A stretch of DNA of 64,000 bases from Nemertoderma westbladi (lineage: Eukaryota; Xenacoelomorpha; Nemertodermatida; Nemertodermatidae), in contig JAUCBJ010002030.1 in assembly GCA_032718475.1 (NCBI GenBank), positions 1 to 64,000 of the forward strand, written 5' to 3'. The position numbers and the translations under genes were made by a program. Position 1 is the stretch's first letter, and every line of letters starts with the position of its first letter. The notes beneath the pieces are model-generated. The model was given only the letters and a program-made list of their open reading frames with translations, was not told where the DNA came from and ran no database searches. This document shows, one piece after another, positions 55,063 through 64,000 of the stretch.

Positions 55063-57444
55063 TTACCGTTGACGGGCTTCGGTTCTAGCCATTTGACGCG
55101 TAAAACTTTCTTGGGCCATCGTATTATTTAATATCGAGTTATCAGTATATAAATTTCTCGGATTATGATCAGGTCTATATGGAATATCATTATCAACAGG
55201 TTTATAATTACCCCCAACAGGGTTCACCACAGGAGTTTCTACTTCACTAGCAGTATAGATACGTGTAGGCTCCACACCTTGCGCATGAAATACTTCAGAC
55301 CTAACAGGTTGACACATTGTCACAGGGGGTGGTGGTATACCCAATTGTATATTTACTAATTTATCGCGTTTTAACGCGATACTCTGCTGCACTTCTTGCA
55401 ACTCTAACCTACCCTCTCTTACTGTTCCCTTTAACTGCTGAACAGTCCCTTCCAACTCCCGGACCTGCTGGGAGGAACATATACGATGTTCCCTCAGCTG
55501 CCCGAGCAGGAGACCCATCTCCCGCCGTCCCTCATCCACCCACTCTACCGCCGAAGCGGGAGCCGCCAACATAGTAGCGGGTAGACGAGGGACGACGGGT
55601 GACAAATTGTTGATGTCTTGCTCGGCATCCAGGACCGGGATTGATTCAGGGGCTATTCTACTGGGCACAGGTAGTTTAGTACTGTGCAAAGGGAATTTAG
55701 AGTTAGGTTCTGGAAGTACAGGGGTCTCTATCACAGAGTTAGTGGCTCCGAGAACAGGCCTAATTATTTCAGGCTCATCTACTATAGTAGGGAGTCTTTC
55801 TACTCTAATAATTTGGTCTGTAGGCTCAGGATTACTTAAATCTACACTAGCTAGTTGCCTTCTCACTGCTGGAGGCAAATTAGGCAATTTCTGCCGGTGC
55901 AGCGCCCTTCTACGTCCACTGGAACGAGATTTATTTCCTCTACCTTCAGGATCTGTTGTATCGCCTTCATCAGAGGATGTAAATCCCTGTCTCCTGGGAG
56001 TAGATCGACTTAGCAACTGCATCTGCGTAGCTGTCCTTTGTTTCTTCAAGTAATCGTGTTTCGCCTGAAGGTTCTCCAGCTCTAGTTGGGTAGTCGCTTC
56101 AGAAGCTTTCAGTTCTGCTTCTGTCACTGCCGCTTTCCTTTCAGATTCTGCCGCTGCCGCTGACGCCTTTCTCTCAGCCTCTGCCTCTGCCGCTTTTGCT
56201 GCTGCTTTTCTTTCAGATTCCGCCGCTGCTGCTGACTTTCGGTCTTCTATTTGCCGTTTCTTTAATTGTTCTTCTTGATCCATTACCATGAGGATGCTTT
56301 CATCAAATTTAGCCTGCTCCGCGGCTAATATTTCCGCATCTAACGAGTCCAACACAAATTTGGCCCCTTCACTATTAGGGTGAAGTCCAGCTAGCCGTCT
56401 CCTTAGCTCTTTGTCACCTATGAATCGTTGATAGTCCGACAGATAGATGTCAATAGCATCCTTCTTCTGAGGTTTCTCTGATATAGCTTCGCTTTCCACC
56501 TGAGAAAAGGTAGCATCTGTTGACTCTCCGTGGGTCATGCGCTCGGTTAGCTGAGCTTTCCATTGTGTCGTTCCCTGGACTTTAAGACTCACCCATTGGA
56601 ACCAAGTTTTTACGGCAACTTGCAACGACGTGTCTTGGCTTCTCTTCGAAGCTTCTTCAAAGGCCGAAAGGTTTAGTCTGATCCGTAAAATTCGTTCTCG
56701 CACTTGATAAAGCAGCTCTCCCTGCTCTTGAGGTCCTTGACGTTGTTGAAACAGGTGTTCCTCTAAGCGCTCCAAAGAGCTGAAGAATCCCTGGACATAT
56801 CCCGCTGCCGACCTCTTCCACACAGCTGGATCTCGAGTGTCTCTTACTACTCCCATCCTGTATAAGTCCTCCCAAGCAGCTTCCGATACGTTAAATGGAA
56901 GTCCAGGTCCGGGGAAGTTCCATTGCGTCTCGACAATAGACCTTAATTCCTCCATCGTATATCCCGCATAACTGTCCTTGGTCGATCGCTTACTTCTCGC
57001 CCAATCGATTTGATGTTCTTCCACCGCAATCAATACTCTAGTGAGTACAGCTCCAGGAAGAATTAGAAGTGGATCTGGATAAGCCACTTCTGCCATCCTT
57101 GCTCCGATTTCGGGTGTCAACTGTACAGTGTCTGAACTACTGGAGTTATCGGGCTGTTGAGAAATAAGTTCTCGGTTCGGGTGCTGCTGCTGTTTAACAG
57201 CTGCCTCTTGGTCCCGCTTGACTTGAGCCCTAGTGCCTATGATATACCCATGGTGTTTTACTAGCCTAGGGTCTGACACTACTACTGTAGGGATGACCTT
57301 TCTTACAGTAGGAGGGGACTTGGACTTTGGTCTCAGACGTTCTATACTCTTAGCTGAGTCCCAAATCTTTGTAAGACCCTGTCTAACACTCATTCTAACA
57401 CTTTCTAAGAGACTATCTGACAGTGTTTGTTTTGTGTCAGACAT
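55063..57444 (-). CDS. gag: BEL-3 ORF1: N-terminal Gag
   Basis: 793 codons from the ATG at 57444 (MSDTKQTLSDSLLES). The middle is a long coiled coil with alanine-rich repeats (ERKAAAKAAEAEAERKASAA, about 405-450). The rest is proline/serine-rich and charged. It resembles the first part of BEL-2 Gag in layout, with the capsid domain in the next ORF. Starts 1.9 kb downstream of the 5' LTR. Its TAA (55065-55063) lies just before the ORF2 start. Confidence 0.82.
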   Translation of the reverse strand: MSDTKQTLSDSLLESVRMSVRQGLTKIWDSAKSIERLRPKSKSPPTVRKVIPTVVVSDPRLVKHHGYIIGTRAQVKRDQEAAVKQQQHPNRELISQQPDNSSSSDTVQLTPEIGARMAEVAYPDPLLILPGAVLTRVLIAVEEHQIDWARSKRSTKDSYAGYTMEELRSIVETQWNFPGPGLPFNVSEAAWEDLYRMGVVRDTRDPAVWKRSAAGYVQGFFSSLERLEEHLFQQRQGPQEQGELLYQVRERILRIRLNLSAFEEASKRSQDTSLQVAVKTWFQWVSLKVQGTTQWKAQLTERMTHGESTDATFSQVESEAISEKPQKKDAIDIYLSDYQRFIGDKELRRRLAGLHPNSEGAKFVLDSLDAEILAAEQAKFDESILMVMDQEEQLKKRQIEDRKSAAAAESERKAAAKAAEAEAERKASAAAAESERKAAVTEAELKASEATTQLELENLQAKHDYLKKQRTATQMQLLSRSTPRRQGFTSSDEGDTTDPEGRGNKSRSSGRRRALHRQKLPNLPPAVRRQLASVDLSNPEPTDQIIRVERLPTIVDEPEIIRPVLGATNSVIETPVLPEPNSKFPLHSTKLPVPSRIAPESIPVLDAEQDINNLSPVVPRLPATMLAAPASAVEWVDEGRREMGLLLGQLREHRICSSQQVRELEGTVQQLKGTVREGRLELQEVQQSIALKRDKLVNIQLGIPPPPVTMCQPVRSEVFHAQGVEPTRIYTASEVETPVVNPVGGNYKPVDNDIPYRPDHNPRNLYTDNSILNNTMAQESFTRQMARTEARQR

Positions 57445-59333
57445 GATTTATTTTACAGTTGAATGCCTACTACTGTAACGACAGTTAAAGCAAGTCTAGT
57501 AATTCAGTATCAACTGTAAGCCTCGTAATTAATTACCGATACCGTTACTCAGTGTAACATGATATATATAATTAATATTAAAATACCGGTATACTTATAG
57601 TATATATATAAGTATTATTACAGACTAGAATTAGTTACAGAATACCGGTATATAATTTCAGGCTAAATTTATATAAATAAATATAATAAGCCTACCGTAA
57701 ATACCGGTATACACCTATGGTATATATAAGTATTATTATAGACTAGGATTAGTCACAGAATACCGGTATATAATTTCAGCCTAAATTTATATAAATATAT
57801 ATAAAAATCCTACTTTGAATACCGGTAATGTCAATTATTTTATAATAACTGTATTTCTGAATTTTTAGGGTTACTTCCCTTTACTTATTACTGTTATTAA
57901 GCAGTAGTTCAACTGATATTAAGACCTAATGGATGTATAACAGGCCTACTATTTTATAAATCGGTTTGAGTTGATTTATAATATATATATATACCCGTAC
58001 AAGGGGTTTTGTCAATGTTTGAAATAAATGTTATTATTTCTGGGTAAGGTGTCACTACACAAAAGCTGTTCGCTCTCAGTGGAGTGCTACTTGATGGACA
58101 CTAAAACGAATAATTCTACTTTACTAAGTTACTTATCACTAGAAATTACTTACAATCACAGTTTGAGACTACAATCTCTAAATAAACACTAAAAAGTTAC
58201 ACATACAAGTTTTAGGGTAATTTTACAAGAAATCTACAAACCAGCCTAACAAGGAGTTAGAATTTCTGGTTCTTACAAACTGACAGGATACTACGGTATT
58301 TGAAAACAATAAAGCAGTAGTAAGTAAATTGCGTTGTCCAGATAAGAAAATACCACCGTCTGACGACTTATAGTCTTAGCTCTATAAGTACTACGTTATG
58401 TATCCGGAGTGTCCTTACCTAGAAGTTAATTACTGCAGCCAACCAGAGCTAACATGCCTATTAACCACTTTACAACACAAATATACTGCCTATACACTAA
58501 TTACTTTCAGAAAGCACTGTACACTAAACCCTAAATTAGGTACAAGTACTTATACAACAAATAACCAGCAGTTAAATATACTTGAACAGCTAAAAGAACC
58601 ACGGTATCTGCTGGAGTGACCGGAGCACAAAATCACCAGTCTTTACCTACGCCAAGCAGCCCTGATGTAGTACTGGGGTTAATTTAACTATAACGGTATG
58701 TATAACAAACACAATTACTGTAGTAATAAACTTGGGGGTTGTAGGTTGCGAATACTCGCATAGACTCTGAATAATAAATATTACGCTACCCGTGCAGACT
58801 ATACAAACTAAATACAGACCAAATGCTGGCAGACTACTGGCAAGCCTAAATAAACTACAGTATATGCAGACTCCGAAATGGTTAGTTAGTAGGCGTTCTA
58901 ACCGAGTAGTACGACTTATTCTTTCGGGGAGGATTTACCTTACAGCACTGGATGCCCCCACCTTCCTAACTAGCACTTTATCGGACAGACACTCTATACA
59001 CACTGCAATCGCTTCAGACCTAACAACAGCTAGACAACAATCCGGCCTACAAATTATTTGTACAATCTGAGCAGGCTTACACGCCTTCTGCTCAATATTA
59101 CAACTTACAGATAAATAAAACTGACAGAAATAAGTAAACCATACAAAGGAATAAGGGGTGATCAATCCCTAATCCCCTAACAGCCTACAATATACAATAT
59201 ATCACAATCTAAATAATACTGGTACCTGTAAGTACCGGTTCGGGTAGTTTAGGCAGTTAGGCCTACAGTTTACCATCCGACTGGTACATTTGAATTTATT
59301 GCCTTCGTGCAATCAAGAGTTTAAAACTATTAA
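57445..59333 (-). other. BEL-3 leader
   Basis: Non-coding 1.9 kb between 5' LTR and gag. Holds a tandem duplication of about 120 bp (near 57585-57830) with repeated ACCGGTAT and TATATATAAGTATTATTA. The first sense bases after the LTR (TTAATAGTTTTAAACTC) do not match a primer site that I know. Short plus-strand frames at 58398-59070 are not supported as genes. Confidence 0.65.
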
Positions 59334-60489
59334 TGTTCGCGCTTTTAGACCTTTAGCAGTTTAACCTGCCAATTTTAGTTGTCCTTTTGTTTATAAATCG
59401 ACTTTAGCCTATATCAATTATTTAGTGTACTGAAATTACATCAGCCGAAGCCAGTCTGTGCGCGACCATTCACCCACAGTTAAGGGAGACTGGATTCGGA
59501 TGCTTTGATAGTGATTGCAGTGTAGACCTACTGTATTATTCGATTGATCGCTACTATATAATCTCTGACAATATATTTACTTTCGGGGAAATATTAACAG
59601 TTCCTTTAGGACGTGGCGCTTTAAGTATAAAAAACAGAGTTATGACTTATACTAATCACAACAAGATGGCCACTGCAGCACTGAGTTTCGTAAAAAGCGC
59701 ATCCTTTAGGAGATGCTTTATTAACCTTCACACTACTTCACACTACTTCGCACTGATCTGCCGACCATCACTGAATTTGATCATATATAAGGAGGATCGC
59801 AACTGACACATGTAGGGATTATGAAATAGCATTTAATTCACACAAAAACCACTATAATGTAAGTCGCAGTTGCTACCGGTAAACCTGTTCCTCTCACCTT
59901 CAGTAATCAAGAAGATTGGGGGTTTTATGATTATTCATTGGTATTCTCCAAATATATCAGCAATATACATCAATATCACAACAATTAATAACAGAAGTAA
60001 AATAATGCGGTGAACAGTCGGTATGTGTTACTTATGCAGTGTTCCATGTGCAGCAATGTTGAGTTGCAGTGTGATGCGTTTCAGTGATTGAGATATGAAG
60101 TATGATTCAGCAATGTTTCAGTTAATAGTTTTACGTTCTTGTAATCAAAGCCATCAGATGTTTAGGCCAAAGTCTGAAATTCCACAACAGAAGTAGAGAA
60201 TAACTCTAAGCCGGTTCTCTGGCTCAGAAAGGTAAACAAAGACCGTAATGCATTGCGCGGTTTTCCATAGGCCCCTGTTCAACATAAAGTGAAAATCGCT
60301 CTGATTGGCTGAGCAGAACAAAGAGGTTCCACGTCTACAGGAAATCAGCTGACAGATTTCGTCATCTGAGCTCCAATCTTTAAGAGTATTATGCGCATTG
60401 CGGCAAAAACGACTTGTTATGTCCGCTAAAGCACCTACACCGTGCATTGCGGGGAAAAATGACTTGTTATGTCCGCAAAAGCTTTTACA
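59334..60489 (-). repeat. BEL-3 5' LTR
   Basis: 1156 bp, same ends as 47728-48869, with small indels and several substitutions between them (for example near 59700 and 60060-60120), so it is somewhat older than BEL-2. TACAA at 60490-60494 is the target duplication. Confidence 0.9.
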
Positions 60490-60494
60490 TACAA

Positions 60495-60926
60495 CTTGGG
60501 CTGGTCTACCTTTCCTCCCTCTCTAGTGTCCTTTAACAACTTCGTGGTGGTGTTGTACCCTCGTCGCAGGCGATCGCCCATCCCGACGTTTTCCTCCTGG
60601 ACTTGACCTTCCCTCCTTGTCCGGCGCCGTACCGTCGGCCCCTCTGTTGCCGTTCCGGTGGGCCAGTCGCCGCCCTCTGCCACTGGTTGGCCAGGGACTC
60701 TGGTACCTCGTTCGCCGATGTGATCTCGCGTTGACTCGATCCCCTCTCCTCCTCGTACTCGACCACTCTCCTCCTCAACTTCCGGAGCGTCCCTCGATGG
60801 CGAATCTGGTGTGGCGGGCCTGTAACGCCTCATCGCTGCTTCCCGAATTGTCTGGTCTCTGTTGCTCGTGGTTCGCGGCGGGCTCGCTTCTCCCTCTGGA
60901 CCCTGTGGCTGTTGTTCGCTCATCAT
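60495..60926 (-). pseudogene. BEL-1 gag start
   Basis: Frame from ATG at 60926 (MMSEQQPQGPEGEASPP), rich in P, R, E and G. It is cut at 60494 by BEL-3. With BEL-3 and one TACAA removed the frame continues into 47722 for about 20 codons before a TGA; a one-base change in a G run (near 47663-47667) would carry it into the 47672-47130 frame. So it is the start of the BEL-1 Gag. GC-rich compared with the flanks. Confidence 0.7.
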
Positions 60927-62532
60927 TGGCGTCGTGTGTCGTTACAGTTTATTTTTCTTTTGATGGGCATTGACCTGGCTTTTAACACAACGGTTTTTAA
61001 CTGCGAAGGGATTCGCTAGTTGGCGAGGGAATCCCAACCAGATTTGATCGCCTTTGGACTATAAGCGTCGCCGCGTCCGTGGACTGCTGAAAGGCTGGTG
61101 TAGTGTCTGAGTTCTAAAGGCCGAAGGCCGTTTAAATATCTAAGTTCTAATAGCAGTTGTTTGCAATGTTAGACTATAATAATAGCACAATCAGAATATT
61201 ACAGCACGGTAAATGACGACGGTTAAAAACCGTTCCGGTCTCACAACTCTACAGATACCAACTGAATCATAATCAATAAGTACAACGGTTAAATTACTAA
61301 CACATATTAGTTACTCCCACTGTTCTGAGTGGCCTGGCCAATGGATGCGTTCTAATCACCTGTTTTCCCCTCCCATCATTGGCTAACCTAATTAATCTCG
61401 ATCTCGCCTGTAGCTAAAGATTGAAAGCAAAAATAAAAATTCTGGCTCACCTAGCAAGGAGGAGGGAGGTGAAACTATCTCTGTTTCAAATTTCATGCAA
61501 ATCTCATTAAGATTTGTAGAAAAAGGTTTTTTTCTTTGGGGGGGGGGGGGGGGGGGGGGGTAGCAGGTACCTGAATAACGACACTATATTCCAGGACATG
61601 GTGTAAGTACGTACATTGTACAGTAAACAGGTATGTAGGCCTACTAGTACTGTATAAGATACCGGTACCTTTTGAACGCCCGCTTTTGTTGTAGTTGAAT
61701 GTGGAACGCGTCTTTTCTCCCAAATTGTCCTTTTTCATCTGCAAAAGATTATTTACTATGACATTATGATGTAATACATTACATGTATTATTCTATAGTA
61801 CATTAACTGTTAAAATAATTCCCGTACTACAGGTTAACAATAGGAGTGCATTATAGGATATTTACGTTTATTAATATAGTCAAGCCTAACCATTTGATTT
61901 ATGGCACTCCAATAAGCGACTCTTTCTTGTAATAAACGTTTAACCGCGACAATTTGTCCTGAATTTGATAATGTTGATTTCTCATAACTTTCATCTGAAA
62001 ATAATAATTCACATTAGTTATTGTTAAGAAATTGTACACAGCAATATTACAGTACTATAGACTTTGGTAATATAATTTTATCGCTCAGAAAATCTCTTAA
62101 TTTCTCATGACTTCGCAAGCAGTATACACCTACAGTAGACCTTCTTAGTCTTCTTCCTGTATTCCTGGATAGCACCGATGGGACCCCTTAACCCTTTGTT
62201 GCACTTGTTGATTTTAAGCAACAGTTCTATTATCGGTCTTATCTCATAGAAAACCATCAACCAACCATTACTGCACCTTGTAGCTAATAGTAGGATAATT
62301 AAAAAAAAATACTAAAAATACTAAAAAAATACTAACGTACAGTATTTCCTTATATATCCTTCACTTATTACATGCATTTTTGCAAATATACAGGTTTATT
62401 TGCAATTCTAAGGCACAAAATAAGCCGTGTTGCTTATAAGCAACAGAGTGCAGTAAAGGAAAGTAGTGGAAAATGGAACTGAACTGTGAAATTAGATTTT
62501 CCTTTTATAATAACTATTTACATACTTGTGTG
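60927..62532. other. BEL-1 leader, then non-coding flank
   Basis: In minus sense, TGGTTGGGATTCCC (plus near 61033-61046) could be a primer binding site for BEL-1, but I found no LTR behind it that matches 17.5-19.1 kb. A run of 23 Gs lies at 61538-61560. No gene seen. Confidence 0.4.
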
Positions 62533-62640
62533 TAAAGTAGCACTTTACAGTGTGATGATCCGAGTGGCTTTGTTACACGAACGAACGTTAGTGAGTGATG
62601 AAAATAAAGCCATGAGGATCAGAACACTGTAAAGTACTTT
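62533..62640. repeat. Inverted repeat, about 40-bp arms
   Basis: AAAGTAGCACTTTACAGTGT (62533 on) and its near complement ACACTGTAAAGTACTTT (to 62640) flank a short loop. Likely a MITE or part of a larger foldback, because TTTATTCCAAAATT (62660) and AATTTTGGAATAAA (63150) also pair around it and the hairpin at 62938. Confidence 0.55.
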
Positions 62641-62937
62641 GGAAAAAGTATGTATGTAGTTTTATTCCAAAATTTAAACATTACGAAATGATTGTACATA
62701 GACATTATAAGTGATAGAAGCTGCACAAATATATAAATGACTATAAATGACTGTATAAATAAATGTATAAATGACTTAAATTATGTTATAAATAAGTTAG
62801 CTTATATTTATGGTGACGTTTGGACCCATATTATAATTATATAGCTAGGCCCTACTGGTAAGTAATGGCTATAGCCCGCCTACCGGTAGGCAATGTAGTA
62901 GGCCTATCTGGCTGTCAGGCAAATTTCCATCTATTTT

Positions 62938-63016
62938 TTACGTGGTATCCAATGTCGGCGTTAAGTAATGTCCCCTTAGTGGACATTACTTAACGCCGTC
63001 ATGGGTTACCACGTAA
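62938..63016. repeat. 79-bp hairpin
   Basis: TTACGTGGTA and TACCACGTAA at the ends and GGCGTTAAGTAATGTCC with its exact complement inside, around a 7-base loop CCTTAGT. The inner word recurs as GGCGTTGAGTAATGTTCC near 63125. Confidence 0.7.
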
Positions 63017-64000
63017 ACAATAACACCAAATACAATACTAAATGTACATGCCAATACAAGGCTGTAATGTCCTCAAAAGTTGTAAAGTGCTAAGTAACAA
63101 CTCGCTTGCAAAATAACATTGCTAACGGCGTTGAGTAATGTTCCAATTTTGGAATAAAAGCCTAAAGCCTTATTGTTTGTCACATCTAAGTAATTATTGA
63201 TTGTTATAGAAAGACAGACAGAAAGAGTATTTAGAGCTAATTAATGATTTAATTAGATTAATTATTTAATAAGTGATTAGGCTAATTATTGAATTAGGTA
63301 ATTAAATTACTTAGGTAAATACATTATCGCAGGCAATTTATGGATGGCATCGCATGGCATCTATACTCCCTTTGGGGAGTAGATATGGTGCCGTCACCAG
63401 AGGTGGTGTAAAAGCTTTTGCGTCATTAACCGGTTATTTTACCTTAAAGTACTCTGTAGTTGGTTTGCCAGGCATAAAAAGGCCGTGTCCTTGCTGTACT
63501 GGTGTTTTAGAGGACATAAAAGTCATTTCTTCTGTATTTGTACTGTATTTGTACTTTAGAGGACATAATCCGCAATCTCGTGACGCGATAAGCTGGATAC
63601 TCTTGAAAACAGTGTCGCTACCATGACGACGGCTAACAGCTGATATTGCCACGTCGACGTTTCTTTGTTTCTTTGTTCTCTCGTTGTTCGGTTGACCAAT
63701 CAGAGCGTTTTTTGTCTCTGTGTTGGAGGTGTATACAGAACTCAGTAGTTCAGTGTGTTATGTTTTTGCTCAGAGCCTAAGAACATCGGCTTTTAGCACT
63801 TCCGTATATCAGCGTTCTTTAGCTTTACATTAGTAGGCTTAATTATAGAACGTATATCTGTTATCGAGTTAATTACAACCTATTTACTACATACAATCTA
63901 ACCAAACCAATTATATGCAATTCATATCTTACATTACTGCTTTTGCTGTTGGTTATTCGTTATATTTGTTGATGAAATATTATATCGGAATACTGATCAA
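63017..64000. other. Non-coding right end, one unsupported frame
   Basis: A 90-codon plus frame at 63354-63626 includes RPCPCCTGVLEDIK but no known domain, and I do not call it a gene. GACCAATCAGAGCG near 63694 holds a CCAAT word that might belong to a promoter reading rightward out of the window. Confidence 0.3.

Larger units (their letters stand above)
47728..60489 (-). mobile_element. BEL-3: non-autonomous BEL/Pao element with gag, protease and ORF3
   Basis: LTRs at 47728-48869 and 59334-60489, TG..CA ends, and TACAA outside both ends (47723-47727 and 60490-60494). Sense order: leader, ORF1 (57444-55063), ORF2 (55060-52919), a non-coding stretch, ORF3 (51151-48948). There is no RT, RNase H or integrase. 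The long open frames argue against random decay after loss of pol. PPT GGAGCGG is the same as in BEL-2, and ORF3 is related to BEL-2 ORF3, so BEL-2-like elements may mobilise it in trans. Excising it rejoins the BEL-1 gag in frame. Confidence 0.88.
19142..60926 (-). mobile_element. BEL-1: decayed BEL/Pao LTR retrotransposon, in three pieces
   Basis: In sense order the pieces are gag start 60495-60926, rest of gag, protease and start of RT 47727-44437, then RT end, RNase H and integrase 21586-19142. All are on the minus strand in the right order. BEL-3 lies between the first two pieces and a LINE carrying BEL-2 lies between the last two. Stops and frameshifts break the coding sequence everywhere, so this is the oldest retroelement of the stack. 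The 3' LTR is probably 17.5-19.1 kb; a 5' LTR was not found. Confidence 0.75.

Noticed and set aside
61000-61480. BEL-1 5' LTR next to its leader
   Set aside because: I compared its sequence by eye with 17.5-19.1 kb and saw no match, so I did not call it.
63354-63626. A 90-codon gene at the right end
   Set aside because: No domain, no clear splice or promoter support; listed only within the non-coding flank.

Overview
The window reads as repeat-dense intergenic DNA from a marine invertebrate animal. It is AT-rich, with no bacterial gene layout, many TAGGCCTA/TACTGTAC words, long G or C runs, MITEs, a CR1/Jockey-like LINE and three BEL/Pao LTR retrotransposons. An echinoderm or other invertebrate deuterostome is my guess from general flavour only. 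I see no complete host gene I can name. One acidic 88-codon ORF (11257-11523, minus) and two possible exons near 17 kb are the only host-like coding signals.

Left part (1-17500): DNA transposons and foldback elements, several nested. Element B (595-1355) lies inside element A (403-2061). MITE J (about 4926-5363) lies inside element E (4721-6793), which lies inside the long-TIR element D (about 4538-8944). Then come a near-perfect 198-bp hairpin (9643-9840), a 34-bp element made only of two joined 17-bp inverted repeats with an 8-bp target duplication (10893-10942), a 54-copy 20-bp satellite (13089-14175) and a foldback with GGACACTTCC-type repeats and an 8-bp duplication (15188-16212).

Right part (17500-61000): a stack of retrotransposons. 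The oldest is a decayed BEL/Pao element on the minus strand (BEL-1). Its pol 3' half is at 19142-21586, its RT/protease/gag at 44437-47727, and its gag start at 60495-60926. A LINE on the plus strand (21587-21722 plus 41128-44436) splits its RT. BEL-2 (21723-41127) sits in that LINE with TSD TAGGG and two LTRs of 1899 bp each that are nearly identical. A 916-bp piece of a restriction-like-endonuclease non-LTR element sits in one BEL-2 LTR with TSD AATGCAAT. BEL-3 (47728-60489) sits in the BEL-1 gag with TSD TACAA.

BEL-2 is the most interesting object. It is about 18.5 kb without its own insertion and has gag, a complete PR-RT-RH-IN pol in the gag frame beyond a single UGA, and a third long ORF of 1277 codons. 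That ORF3 carries three CCHC zinc knuckles and a region that reads as a DEDD-type 3'-5' exonuclease (DxEG, GxGxxxD and YxAxE signatures). BEL-3 has gag, protease and an ORF3 relative without the exonuclease, and no RT or integrase, so it looks like a non-autonomous partner. Ten copies of a roughly 18-bp motif are scattered through BEL-2 in coding and non-coding sequence and are read in two different frames. An exonuclease-bearing ORF3 plus this dispersed motif is the best candidate here for something undescribed.
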